Source: GCA-2746795 sp964643965 (GTDB lineage: Bacteria; Chloroflexota; Anaerolineae; Promineifilales; Promineifilaceae). From it: a DNA stretch of 64,000 nt. The notes under the pieces were generated by a model. The model was not told the origin of the DNA. It ran no database searches and saw only the letters and a program-made list of their open reading frames with translations. A program made the position numbers and the translations under genes. Positions 41,823 through 50,706 of the stretch are shown one piece after another; position 1 is the first letter of the stretch, and each line of letters opens with the position of its first letter. Location of the stretch: the NCBI GenBank assembly GCA_964643965.1, contig CAZXVH010000009.1:1-64000 (forward strand), given 5' to 3'.

Positions 41823-43265
41823 ATGATGGATTCTTTTTCTGATAAATCTTCGCGACGGGAACGGCCGGTTCGCTCTGTGATGGGGTTAGGACTGGTGCTG
41901 GGCGGAACGGCCGTTTTGGGCGGTCTGGTGCTGGCTTTTGGCGGCCCCTTGGCCGGCGCGGCTTTACTGGCGGCGATCCTGGTGGGGCTGGTTGTGCTGC
42001 GCGATATTGAAATTGGCTTTTGGGGGGTGATCGCGGTGGTCTGCCTGCTGCCCTTTGCCACCCTGCCCATTGACATTGGCCTCACGCCCACGTTTTTGGA
42101 TATGGCCTTGGGCGCGGTCTTCGCTATTTGGGCGCTGGCTTTGGTAACGGGGCGGCAGCGCACGGTGGTCACTTCGCCGCTGACCATCCCCCTGGGCGTC
42201 TTCATTTTGGTGGCTATATTTGCTTTTATTTTCGGCTTGAGTAATGGACCCCTGACGCCGACGCTGCTGCGCAAATTTGCCGAGTTGATCCTGAGTCTTA
42301 CATTTGTTTTGGTCGTTATTGATTATTGCACCACCTGGGAGCGGCTGGAGCGCCTGGTGAAGGTGTTGATTCTGGCCGGGGCGGCCGCCTCGGTATTGGC
42401 GGTTGGTTTGTGGCTGCTGCCAGAGAATACGACGAACACAGCCTTAAACATGCTGACGCGCCTGGGTTATCCGGGCGGTTGGGTGATTCGTTACATTGAA
42501 GAAAACCCGGCCTTATCGGAACGAGCCATTGGCACGTCGGTGGACCCCAATGTGTTAGGCGGGCTGCTGTTGATGATTGGGGCGTTGGCCGGACCGCAGT
42601 TGGTATCGAAACGGCCGTTATTTCCCCGCTGGCTCACTTACCTCTCATTTGGCGTTATTTTATTGGGCCTTGTCCTTACTTTTTCACGCAGTGCCATGTT
42701 TGGCCTGGCGGTCGGCCTGGCTTTTATTGCCGTGCTGCGTTACCGGCGGCTGATCCCCTATATGGCAGTGACCGGGTTGTTGTTTCTGCTGCTGCCTTTC
42801 ACCCAGGCGTATGTGTCCCGCTTTACGGAAGGTATTTTGGGGCAAGACCTGGCCACGCAAATGCGCTTTGGCGAGTATAAGGATGCTTTGACTTTGATTC
42901 AGCGCTACCCGGTGTTTGGCGTGGGTTTTGCCGGTACGCCGGATATTGATATTTACCTGGGCGTGGCGAATGTTTATTTTACGATGGCAGAAGTGATGGG
43001 ATTGGTGGGCTTGGTCGCCTTTTTTGCGGTGATTATCACCGTGTTTGTCTATGCCTATTTTAATCGAGCCTTATTTAAAGCCCGGCCACACCAGGACAGT
43101 GTATGGCTTGGTTTACATGCGGCGTTGGTGGGGGCATTGGCCGCCGGTTTTTTTGATCATTATCTGTTCAACATGGAATTCCACCATGCAGTGACGGCCT
43201 TTTGGCTGATCGTGGGTCTGGCGGTGGCGGCTACGCGGCTTGGGGCGATAAAGATTGAGGATTGA
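41823..43265 (+). CDS. O-antigen ligase-type membrane protein
   Basis: 480 residues with about 12 membrane helices. A large external loop after YITRF-like AYVSRFTEGILGQDLATQMR, leading into EYKDALTLIQRYPVFGVGFA, is the WaaL/Wzy_C signature. Such proteins join or polymerise lipid-linked glycans outside the cell membrane, which fits the glycan genes at both ends of the window. The C-terminal KIED is coded by word-repeat sequence. Palindromes at 41906 (TAV) and 42610 (the rarer RP reading). Confidence 0.85.
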   Translation: MMDSFSDKSSRRERPVRSVMGLGLVLGGTAVLGGLVLAFGGPLAGAALLAAILVGLVVLRDIEIGFWGVIAVVCLLPFATLPIDIGLTPTFLDMALGAVFAIWALALVTGRQRTVVTSPLTIPLGVFILVAIFAFIFGLSNGPLTPTLLRKFAELILSLTFVLVVIDYCTTWERLERLVKVLILAGAAASVLAVGLWLLPENTTNTALNMLTRLGYPGGWVIRYIEENPALSERAIGTSVDPNVLGGLLLMIGALAGPQLVSKRPLFPRWLTYLSFGVILLGLVLTFSRSAMFGLAVGLAFIAVLRYRRLIPYMAVTGLLFLLLPFTQAYVSRFTEGILGQDLATQMRFGEYKDALTLIQRYPVFGVGFAGTPDIDIYLGVANVYFTMAEVMGLVGLVAFFAVIITVFVYAYFNRALFKARPHQDSVWLGLHAALVGALAAGFFDHYLFNMEFHHAVTAFWLIVGLAVAATRLGAIKIED

Positions 43266-43312
43266 GCAGTGGGAGTGGGGAGTGGGGAGTACCGTTTACG
43301 GTAAACAGTTCA
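43266..43312. repeat. GTGGGGA word repeat
   Basis: GAGCAGTGGGAGTGGGGAGT-type words and a small TACCG/CGGTA hairpin fill the gap between convergent genes. The same words occur inside the HyuA coding region near 33021-33050. Confidence 0.6.
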
Positions 43313-45895
43313 CTAGTTGCAGCCAAAATCAGAGACGAACAGCTCCTTTTCGGCCGTTTGCCCATCCCCCGATACAACCTTGCCCATGCCGATGACGGGG
43401 TCGCCAGCCAGATTATTGACCTCAAAGCCGAATCCTTCTGACAGTGGCCCGGCCATCTTTTTATTGTTCCAGTAGTAGGTATAACGGCCGTTTCCCCCCT
43501 GGCCGTGCATGTAAACCGTGCGATACGAAACGCCCCCTTCACAACGATAACCGGGCAGTGGATAGAGATCAAGCCGCAAGCGGGGGCAGGCGCTCCCTGC
43601 GCAATTTTCCTGGGCAGCTTCGTTGTTGGCAGCGGCCGGTACCTGAGGCAGCGCGTCAAAATCGCCCGTCCAGGCCAGCCGTTCCCCAAAGACAAAACCG
43701 GCGACCGCTTCCTGGTTGAGTACATAGAACCAGTTGCCCGTTAAAGAGCGTCCCAGCACCGTGACCTCGTCGCCGGTTTCCAGGATGGCCCGTTCAGTGG
43801 CGCTGGTATCTGGCAGGGCGAAGATGCTGGAGGGCAGCAGTGCAGTTGCTACCGATGATTGCTTGTCTGCTCTTGTGGCCACCGTCGTCATGGTTAGCTC
43901 TCTGGTTGATTGAGGCAGGGGAGTGAGAGAAGGTTTAGTGGTGGGCAGTACGAGGCGATTATTTCGCGTCGGTTGGCTGGTGGGCTTTTTAGTAGGCGTC
44001 GCGGTTGGCGGGAGTGAGGTGGGTGACTGGCTGGGGGCAGCGGCGGCAAAGAGGGTAGAACGGCCGTTTTCCGCTTTTGGCCCGCTTCCCAACAACAGCA
44101 AGAACCCGATTAACAGGCAAAAACCTACCGCCCAATACCAGCGCGGCCGTTTTTTAGCCTCTGCTTGTTTGGCGGAAGAAAGCGAAATGGGGCGTTGATC
44201 CTGATTTGCCCCATTTTGTTTTACCCGGATTTCAGATTGAGACAGTCGCGGATTTTTTGCCAGAATCAACTGTGTGTTTTCGTTATCCACCCATACGCGG
44301 GGGATGTGTCTGGCGCTGCTTGTCTGGTTGGCGTCTGAATGGGTGCGCTCTTTGATGTAATGGTACATCTCTTGCAGGGTGATGTCGTCACTGTTGTCGC
44401 GGTCAGTTACGCCATTTTGTAACCCATCCACAAAATACTCAGAAAAGCGAGAAACGCCTGGTTGCCCACTGACGCCGTTGCCCTGCCATACGTAATGGAT
44501 GGAATCGCTGGCGCTGAGGATAAAACGAGCTCGGCCGTTTCGACTGAACATAGCCCCGGTATTGATCGCTTTGCCCACTACGCCCGGTACATGATGGGTG
44601 GGATGCTTGTCTGAGAGTAGCACCTTGCTAAAAAAGCAGTCGAGTATCAAAAGCTGCTTTTGAGCGTGGCTGTTGTCCATTTCGTCAGCCAAAAAGACGC
44701 CGGAGACGCTGGTGGCGCGTAAAAGATTGTGGTCTGTGGTGCGGGCAGCAAAGTACATCTGGCCTTTGCTGTCTACGGCTATGTGGCCGGAAAAATAGAG
44801 CAGCAGCAGATCATCCGCCTTTTTCTCGGCAAAGAAACGGGAGATGATACGCCGCAGCTCTTCGCCAGATTCATTGATGGCGCAAACAACTTCATCGTAC
44901 CCACCAATGCCAGGATCATGGAGTAAGTCGGCCAATTGGTTGATATTGGCCGTGGGCGCTGCTAGTTGAGAAAGCAGATCGTCTTCATACTGGTCTGTGT
45001 GAATGATGAGGGCAAATTGGCGGCTTTGGGGAACGGCCGTTTGCCCCCCATTTACGACTGTTTGTGAATCCTCTTTGTTTTCTCCGGCCAAAATTTGCAG
45101 ACAGTTCGCTAACTCAACGGCCGTTTGATACCGATCCTGGACTTCTTTTGCCATCGCTTTTGTGATAATTTCCTGGCTGCCCGCTGGTAAATCTGGCTGC
45201 ATTGCCTGAATGCTGGGGATGGGTTCAAAAATATGTTTAACGGCAAGGCCGATAGGCGTATTGGTTTGGAAAGGGTGCTGCCCGGCCAGCATTTCAAAGA
45301 GGATGACGCCCAGAGAATAGATGTCGGAACGGCCGTTCAAAGCCATCTGCCCTTGGATTTGTTCCGGACTCATATAGGCCGGCGTCCCCACCGCCCCTCC
45401 CGTTTCCGTCAGCTTGGTATGGGCAAATGTAAACGTAGCCGTGCCAAAATCAGAGATAAACGGCTCATTTCGTTGGTCAAACAAAATATTGCTGGGCTTC
45501 AAGTCTCGATGCACTACCCCTTTTTCATGCACCTCATCCAGCGCCGGCGCCAGATGAGCCAGCAGGCGGCTGGCCTCTTGAATAGAAAGGGGTCCCTGAA
45601 TAAGCCTATCGGCCAAAGAACCGCCTGCCATAAAACGCATCACCAAAAACGGCAGCCCATCTTGTTCCCCAAAATCATACACCGGTACAATCGCCGGATG
45701 ATCCAGAGAAGCTACAATCTTCGCTTCTCTATCAAAGCGGCGGCGCAAATTGCCACGATTCAGCAGTTCTTGTGGGAGCAGCTTCACCGCCACATCTCGA
45801 TCAAAATGCGGATCATGCGCCAAATAAACCGTAGACATGCCGCCCCGGCCTAATTCCGCTTTAATTTGGTATCGACCAATCTTATCTGGTAACAT
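43313..45895 (-). CDS. Ser/Thr kinase fused to a caspase-like domain, membrane-anchored, with SH3-like domain
   Basis: 860 residues. Counting from the alternative TTG one codon upstream, the kinase domain spans 9-270: GRGGMSTVY, K39, HRDLKPSN (H130-N137), DFG (150-152) and GTPAYMSPEQ, all intact. A caspase/C14-like domain spans about 295-540, with the histidine in YFSGHI (H372). The cysteine segment reads LDCFFSK (D420), so the position normally held by the catalytic Cys (D-x-C) is Phe422. A membrane helix (588-604), a Thr/Pro-rich stalk, an SH3-like domain and a C-terminal beta domain follow, the latter probably outside the cell. Probably an envelope-sensing signalling protein with an inactive or altered protease part. 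Confidence 0.87.
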   Translation of the reverse strand: MLPDKIGRYQIKAELGRGGMSTVYLAHDPHFDRDVAVKLLPQELLNRGNLRRRFDREAKIVASLDHPAIVPVYDFGEQDGLPFLVMRFMAGGSLADRLIQGPLSIQEASRLLAHLAPALDEVHEKGVVHRDLKPSNILFDQRNEPFISDFGTATFTFAHTKLTETGGAVGTPAYMSPEQIQGQMALNGRSDIYSLGVILFEMLAGQHPFQTNTPIGLAVKHIFEPIPSIQAMQPDLPAGSQEIITKAMAKEVQDRYQTAVELANCLQILAGENKEDSQTVVNGGQTAVPQSRQFALIIHTDQYEDDLLSQLAAPTANINQLADLLHDPGIGGYDEVVCAINESGEELRRIISRFFAEKKADDLLLLYFSGHIAVDSKGQMYFAARTTDHNLLRATSVSGVFLADEMDNSHAQKQLLILDCFFSKVLLSDKHPTHHVPGVVGKAINTGAMFSRNGRARFILSASDSIHYVWQGNGVSGQPGVSRFSEYFVDGLQNGVTDRDNSDDITLQEMYHYIKERTHSDANQTSSARHIPRVWVDNENTQLILAKNPRLSQSEIRVKQNGANQDQRPISLSSAKQAEAKKRPRWYWAVGFCLLIGFLLLLGSGPKAENGRSTLFAAAAPSQSPTSLPPTATPTKKPTSQPTRNNRLVLPTTKPSLTPLPQSTRELTMTTVATRADKQSSVATALLPSSIFALPDTSATERAILETGDEVTVLGRSLTGNWFYVLNQEAVAGFVFGERLAWTGDFDALPQVPAAANNEAAQENCAGSACPRLRLDLYPLPGYRCEGGVSYRTVYMHGQGGNGRYTYYWNNKKMAGPLSEGFGFEVNNLAGDPVIGMGKVVSGDGQTAEKELFVSDFGCN

Positions 45896-45902
45896 CAATT
45901 TG

Positions 45903-45930
45903 ATTATAAATTGACAAGAAGGGTGAACAA
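45903..45930 (-). promoter_or_regulatory. Promoter of the kinase-caspase gene
   Basis: Minus-strand TTGTTC, a 16-bp spacer and perfect TATAAT. The -10 box ends only 8 bp before the ATG at 45895, so the transcript would be leaderless or nearly so. No ribosome-binding site is seen. Confidence 0.55.
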
Positions 45931-46065
45931 GGTATTATTCGCGGTTCTTTCACGGAAAATCAGTAGGACTTAGTTCCTATTTATTGACGAAAAAATCTGT
46001 TAAAACCTTCCCTTTTAGCCTACTTTATGTTACCTTGTGACTATATCTCATCTGAGTACAACCTC

Positions 46066-46074
46066 TGCTATAAT
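46066..46074 (+). promoter_or_regulatory. Extended -10 promoter of the LysM lipoprotein gene
   Basis: TGCTATAAT, a perfect extended -10 element, about 155 bp upstream of the LysM gene. No clear -35 box. The leader (46081-46230) contains pairable segments (for instance CACTCGC with GCAAGTG) but matches no riboswitch I know. Confidence 0.6.
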
Positions 46075-46230
46075 AGAGTGCGTTGGCCATTCAGACACAA
46101 GGGCGTCGTGATGGCTTCAGCCTCCAATCCCGCTGGAGCCTTTATGATAACCCAAATGGCTAAGTGAAAAACACTCGCTTAGCGCCACAGGAATGCAAGT
46201 GTAGGCCTGGCAGAAATATGAGGAGGCTTC

Positions 46231-46635
46231 ATGCGGAACATCATTATTATTTCATTTTTATTATTGAGCGTCTTTTTAGCAGCTTGCAGCAATACTCCGT
46301 CCCTATCATTGCCTATGGGGGAGGATGGGGCAGTGGTCGTTGAAGGCCAACCCACTTCTCAGCCGCCACGGGTCGAAGCCACGCCCACGCCGCCGCTGCC
46401 GCCCACCTTTACCCCCATGGCTATGGCGCACCAGGGGCATTTATACCTGCTGCCAGTTTCCGGGGCAGATGGCTCCATTCAATATGCCCATGTCGTCAGG
46501 GCCGGCGATACCCTGGCTGGCGTATGCCAGATGTATGGGGTTTCGCTTCAGGATGTCATGCTGATCAATGACATCGAGGATGCTAACCATATCGAGGTCG
46601 GGGACTACATCATTATTCCTGTAGCTGGTGGCTAA
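46231..46635 (+). CDS. LysM-domain lipoprotein
   Basis: 134 residues. A signal peptide ends in the lipobox LAAC (lipid-modified C19). A Pro/Thr-rich linker (residues about 40-65) and one LysM domain (about 83-132, AHVVRAGDTLAGVCQMYGVS to VGDYIIIPV) follow. It should sit on the outer face of the membrane and bind peptidoglycan or a related glycan. A strong GAGGAGG site precedes the ATG. It ends in a bidirectional terminator. Confidence 0.9.
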   Translation: MRNIIIISFLLLSVFLAACSNTPSLSLPMGEDGAVVVEGQPTSQPPRVEATPTPPLPPTFTPMAMAHQGHLYLLPVSGADGSIQYAHVVRAGDTLAGVCQMYGVSLQDVMLINDIEDANHIEVGDYIIIPVAGG

Positions 46636-46673
46636 CTGGCACAGTAACGCCGCTAAAACTTTAAAACAAAAAA

Positions 46674-46696
46674 AGCCCATCTGGAAAAGATGGGCT
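46674..46696. terminator. Bidirectional terminator between the LysM gene and clpC
   Basis: A 9-bp stem AGCCCATCT/AGATGGGCT with a 5-base loop, flanked by A residues on the left and T residues on the right, serving both convergent genes. Confidence 0.88.
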
Positions 46697-46814
46697 TTTT
46701 GATTAAGATAAATGACCCTGTCTTAGGCCATTCCAAAAATAATTGTCCAGATAAATGGGATGGCTTAAAGGCTTTCCACTATATCAAATGGATGATTTAT
46801 TTCTTAGGAAAGCC

Positions 46815-49322
46815 TTAGACGGTGGGCATTGCTTCTTCTATCAGATCAACCTCAGCCATTGATTCAGTATGTTTGAGGACAATGGCGTCGTCTTCCACAT
46901 CGATCAGTACGATTTGACCGTGATCAAATTCTCCAGATAACACAGCATCGGATAATTTATCTTCCACCTCAGTTTGGATCAGGCGGCGTAACGGCCGTGC
47001 GCCAAACTCCGGATCGTAGCCATGCTTACCCAACCAATCACGGGCGGCTTCTGTCGCTTCGATCATCAATTCGTGGTCTACCAACCGTTCATTCACTTCT
47101 ATCAGAATGAAATCAACGATTTTGCGAATATCCAGTTGAGACAATTGGCGGAACACAATGATGCTGTCAACACGATTGATAAATTCAGGGCGGAACTGTC
47201 GTTTCAATTCCTCCATCAGTTTTTTACGCATTTCTGAGTATTGGACCTGCTCTTCCTCTGATTCATCTTGTTGGAAGGCGAAACCCATATTCGGACCGCG
47301 CTTAATCGTATCGGCGCCCACATTGGAGGTCATGATAATCATGGCGTTGCGGAAATTGACTTTCTGCCCTTTAGCGTCAGAGAGATGCCCTTCTTCCATA
47401 ATTTGCAGCAGCAAATTAAACGTTTCCGGGTGCGCTTTTTCAATTTCATCAAACACCACGATGGAATAAGGCCGCCGTCGTACCGCTTCTGTTAGTTGGC
47501 CGGCGTCTTCATAACCCACATAACCGGGTGGCGAGCCCACCAGACGCGCTACATTATGTCTTTCCATGAATTCAGACATGTCTAATTGAACCAGGGCCTC
47601 TTCGCTGCCAAACAAGAAATTGGCCAACGCTTTGGTTAATTCCGTTTTACCGACACCAGTAGGCCCCAGTAAAATGAAGGAGCCAATGGGGCGGCGGGGA
47701 TCTTTTAGACCGGCGCGAGCGCGGCGCACGGCTTTGGAGATGGCTTCGATGGCTTCCTCCTGGCCCACAATGTGCTTGCGTAATTCTTCTTCCATACGCA
47801 GCAGCCTGGCGGATTCTTCTTCTGTAAATTGATAAACGGGTATACCGGTCCACATGGAAAGCACTTCAGCGATGTCTTCGGCGGTGACGTTGACGCCAGC
47901 GCTGGAAGTGGAGTTGATGCGCATCTGGTCGAGGTGCTGCTGCACATCTATTTCCCGTTTGTTCCACTGGGTCACTTCTTCAAACAAGCCTTTTTCCTGG
48001 GCGAAGTCGCGTTCCTCACGAATATTGCGTAGTTCTTCGTAGGCGTCTTCGATGTCGGCCGGCTGGGGCATTCGGTACATGCGTACTCGTGAGGCGCTTT
48101 CGTCAATCAGGTCAATCGCTTTGTCCGGCAAAAAACGCTCCGTGACGTAACGGGTGGAGAGATTAACGGCCGCTTCAATGGCTTCTTCAGTGATCGTAAG
48201 ATTATGATGTGACTCGTAAGCGCCTTTGATGCCTCTGAGGATTTGAATGGTCTCTTCTGAACTCGGTTCATCCACGCGCACGGGTTGGAAGCGGCGTTCC
48301 AGGGCGGCGTCGCTTTCAATGTATTTGCGATATTCGTCAAGGGTGGTGGCGCCAATACATTGCAGTTCACCACGCGCCAGCGAGGGTTTGAGAATGTTGG
48401 CGGCGTCTACCGAACTACCAGCAGAACCGGCGCCCACGAGCATATGGACTTCATCAATAAACAAGATGGAATCACTGGATTTGAGTTCGTCGATTACCCG
48501 CTTGAGGCGTTCTTCAAACTGGCCCCGGTACATCGTGCCGGCCACCAGGCTGCCCACATCCAATTGTAAGACGCGCTTGCCATGCAAAATTTCAGGCACA
48601 CGGCCGGCAACCACGCGCTGCGCCAGACCTTCAACAATCGCTGTTTTGCCGACGCCAGGTTCTCCAATGAGAGCCGGGTTGTTTTTGGTACGACGAGCTA
48701 AAATTTGAATGACACGCTCGATTTCAGTTTGGCGACCAATGACCGGATCTAGTTTGCCTTCTTCTGCCAGGGCAGTGAGATCTGTAGCTAACTGATCCAT
48801 CATGGGTGTTTTGCTTTTTTCTTTTTTACTGCTGCGGGTAGTGGCAGATGGCCCTTCAACGGCCGTTACCGGGCTTTCTTTGAGCATGCGTTTGGTCTGC
48901 CGCCGGATTTGCTCGGCGCTGATGCCAAATTTGCGCAGTACATCAATGGCGACCCCTTCATTTTGTCGGGCCATACCCAGCAGCAGATGTTCCGTGCTGA
49001 TGTAGTGCTGGCCCATTCTGCGGGCTTCTTCAACCGCTAATTCAAGCAGACGTTTTGTGCTTGGTGAGAGTTCTGTTTTGGTGAAGGGGGTACGGGTGGT
49101 GGGATTGCTGGATAAGCGTTCAACCATTGCTTGGACGCGAACCACATCCAGGCCCAATTCCCGCAGAACGCGGCCAGCGACGCCACCTTCTTCTCGCAAT
49201 AAGCCAATCAACACATGTTCGCTGCCGATATAGCTATGGTTTAATCGTTCTGCTTCTTCTTGCGCCAAACTCAACACGCGGCGAGCGCGTTGAGTAAATC
49301 GTTCCCAATTCTTTGAGTTCAC
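46815..49322 (-). CDS. clpC: ATP-dependent protease ATPase subunit ClpC
   Basis: 835-residue Hsp100 unfoldase that feeds substrates to ClpP. Two Clp N repeats (1-150) start RFTQRARRVLSLAQEEAERL. D1 has Walker A GEPGVGKTAI (~219) and Walker B ILFIDEVHMLVGAG. The ClpC middle domain includes YEELRNIREERDFAQ. D2 has Walker A GPTGVGKTEL (~551) and VVFDEIEKAHPE, with a C-terminal GARPLRRLI. All ATPase residues are present, unlike the second Clp in this window. It lies 42 bp after the S1-like gene. One palindrome (48858) falls in the N-D1 linker, reading TAV. Confidence 0.95.
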   Translation of the reverse strand: MNSKNWERFTQRARRVLSLAQEEAERLNHSYIGSEHVLIGLLREEGGVAGRVLRELGLDVVRVQAMVERLSSNPTTRTPFTKTELSPSTKRLLELAVEEARRMGQHYISTEHLLLGMARQNEGVAIDVLRKFGISAEQIRRQTKRMLKESPVTAVEGPSATTRSSKKEKSKTPMMDQLATDLTALAEEGKLDPVIGRQTEIERVIQILARRTKNNPALIGEPGVGKTAIVEGLAQRVVAGRVPEILHGKRVLQLDVGSLVAGTMYRGQFEERLKRVIDELKSSDSILFIDEVHMLVGAGSAGSSVDAANILKPSLARGELQCIGATTLDEYRKYIESDAALERRFQPVRVDEPSSEETIQILRGIKGAYESHHNLTITEEAIEAAVNLSTRYVTERFLPDKAIDLIDESASRVRMYRMPQPADIEDAYEELRNIREERDFAQEKGLFEEVTQWNKREIDVQQHLDQMRINSTSSAGVNVTAEDIAEVLSMWTGIPVYQFTEEESARLLRMEEELRKHIVGQEEAIEAISKAVRRARAGLKDPRRPIGSFILLGPTGVGKTELTKALANFLFGSEEALVQLDMSEFMERHNVARLVGSPPGYVGYEDAGQLTEAVRRRPYSIVVFDEIEKAHPETFNLLLQIMEEGHLSDAKGQKVNFRNAMIIMTSNVGADTIKRGPNMGFAFQQDESEEEQVQYSEMRKKLMEELKRQFRPEFINRVDSIIVFRQLSQLDIRKIVDFILIEVNERLVDHELMIEATEAARDWLGKHGYDPEFGARPLRRLIQTEVEDKLSDAVLSGEFDHGQIVLIDVEDDAIVLKHTESMAEVDLIEEAMPTV

Positions 49323-49364
49323 TGGTTTTTACCTCGGGTGTGCTGAAGACGGTCAAACCTTGAC

Positions 49365-50504
49365 CTATGAAGCATTTAGCATTTCGAGGTCAGCTTCCAT
49401 GAATTTGTCGGAGGTGACTTGCTTCATGCTTAGGCCCAGCTGCCGTTGTTCAGGATCTACACGAATAATACGAACGGTGACATCTTGACCAGGTTTTACT
49501 ACCTGATTTGGATGTTCAATATGATCGTCTGAAAGTTCAGAAATATGAATGAGTCCTTCTAACTCATAATCATCTTGCAGTCTGGCAAAGGCGCCAAAAT
49601 TTGTTAATTTGGTAATTTTAGCGTTCATTAATTGCCCGACCTGATATTGCTCTGCCACAAAAGTCCAGGGGTCTGGCTCCAGTCGTTTCATACTTAAGGC
49701 CAAACGCTGTTTACTTTCATCTATTTTTAACACATAAACGGATACTTGGTCATTTACTTTGAGCTTTTCTGCTGGATTGTTAATGCGCTTCCAACTTAAT
49801 TCTGATAAATGAATCAGCCCTTCTATGCCGCCAATATCCACAAAGGCGCCAAAACTTGCTAGATTGACGACTATCCCTTCACAGATATCGCCTTCTGTCA
49901 ACGTATGCAGCAGTTCTTCGCGCTTTGCCTGTCGGACATCTTGTTCCGCAGATCGCTCTGAGAGGATGAGGCGATTTCGTTCTCGATCTACTTCGATGAC
50001 TTTTGTGCTGATGTCTTTGCCCACGCCGTATGCTTGAGAACCGGCGGCTCGATTTTGTACCAGCTGCGAGTTAGGGATGAATCCTCGAATTTGACCGAAG
50101 GCTAAAAGAACACCCCCTCGATTTGTGCCAACCATTTTCCCGGTAAATACTTCTTGGGATGCCATGAGTTTTTCTGCATCTAACCAATCTTGTTCTGCAG
50201 CTGCTTTTGCGTAGGATAGGATTGTGTTCCCATTGGCGTCTTCCGGGTCTACCACGAAGACAGGAATTTCTTCGCCGACAGCCAGGCTTTCTCGGGTGTC
50301 ATCATCCAGCGAATCCACTTCTCGACTGGCGATGATGCCTTCTGATTTTGAACCGATGTCAACGATGATCTCGTTGTTGCGGATGGCAACGATATATCCG
50401 TGACGAATTTCGCCCGCTTGTGGAAGATTGAAATCTTCGTTTAATAAAAAGTCCATGGGGTGCCCTTGCGCACCACTCCCCGATCCTGTTGAATTGCTTG
50501 CCAA
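49365..50504 (-). CDS. rpsA: Ribosomal protein S1-like protein with four S1 domains
   Basis: 379 residues with four S1 RNA-binding domains (about 30-95, 115-185, 205-272 and 288-360). Clear examples are DICEGIVVNLASFGAFVDIG, the IEGLIHLSELSWKRI strand, and NAKITKLTNFGAFARLQ. The start is placed at a TTG (50504), preceded by GAGAGG, giving a Ser/Gly-rich lead; an ATG at 50456 would remove 16 residues. Four domains suit the shorter S1 forms. It probably helps mRNA binding on the ribosome. No exact palindrome occurs here. It is co-directional with clpC. Confidence 0.88.
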   Translation of the reverse strand: MASNSTGSGSGAQGHPMDFLLNEDFNLPQAGEIRHGYIVAIRNNEIIVDIGSKSEGIIASREVDSLDDDTRESLAVGEEIPVFVVDPEDANGNTILSYAKAAAEQDWLDAEKLMASQEVFTGKMVGTNRGGVLLAFGQIRGFIPNSQLVQNRAAGSQAYGVGKDISTKVIEVDRERNRLILSERSAEQDVRQAKREELLHTLTEGDICEGIVVNLASFGAFVDIGGIEGLIHLSELSWKRINNPAEKLKVNDQVSVYVLKIDESKQRLALSMKRLEPDPWTFVAEQYQVGQLMNAKITKLTNFGAFARLQDDYELEGLIHISELSDDHIEHPNQVVKPGQDVTVRIIRVDPEQRQLGLSMKQVTSDKFMEADLEMLNAS

Positions 50505-50550
50505 AATAGTCTGCCTCTCACATTTACCGATTCCTCGGAATTTTTCTTTG

Positions 50551-50578
50551 ATTATACTGGGTTTGGTATGAATGGCAA
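50551..50578 (-). promoter_or_regulatory. Sigma-70 promoter of the S1-clpC pair
   Basis: Minus-strand TTGCCA, a 16-bp spacer and TATAAT, giving a leader of about 40 nt to the TTG start at 50504. Confidence 0.7.
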
Positions 50579-50706
50579 TAAGCGCTCTCGAGAGTTTAGC
50601 ATACGTTTGAAAGTTGGTATTGGGCAGCTATTTTATGACCAGGGATAGCAGAGGGTTGAAGCGTGGCAGATTGGCTCAATCTGGCTGAGTTTTATATGCA
50701 CGGACT

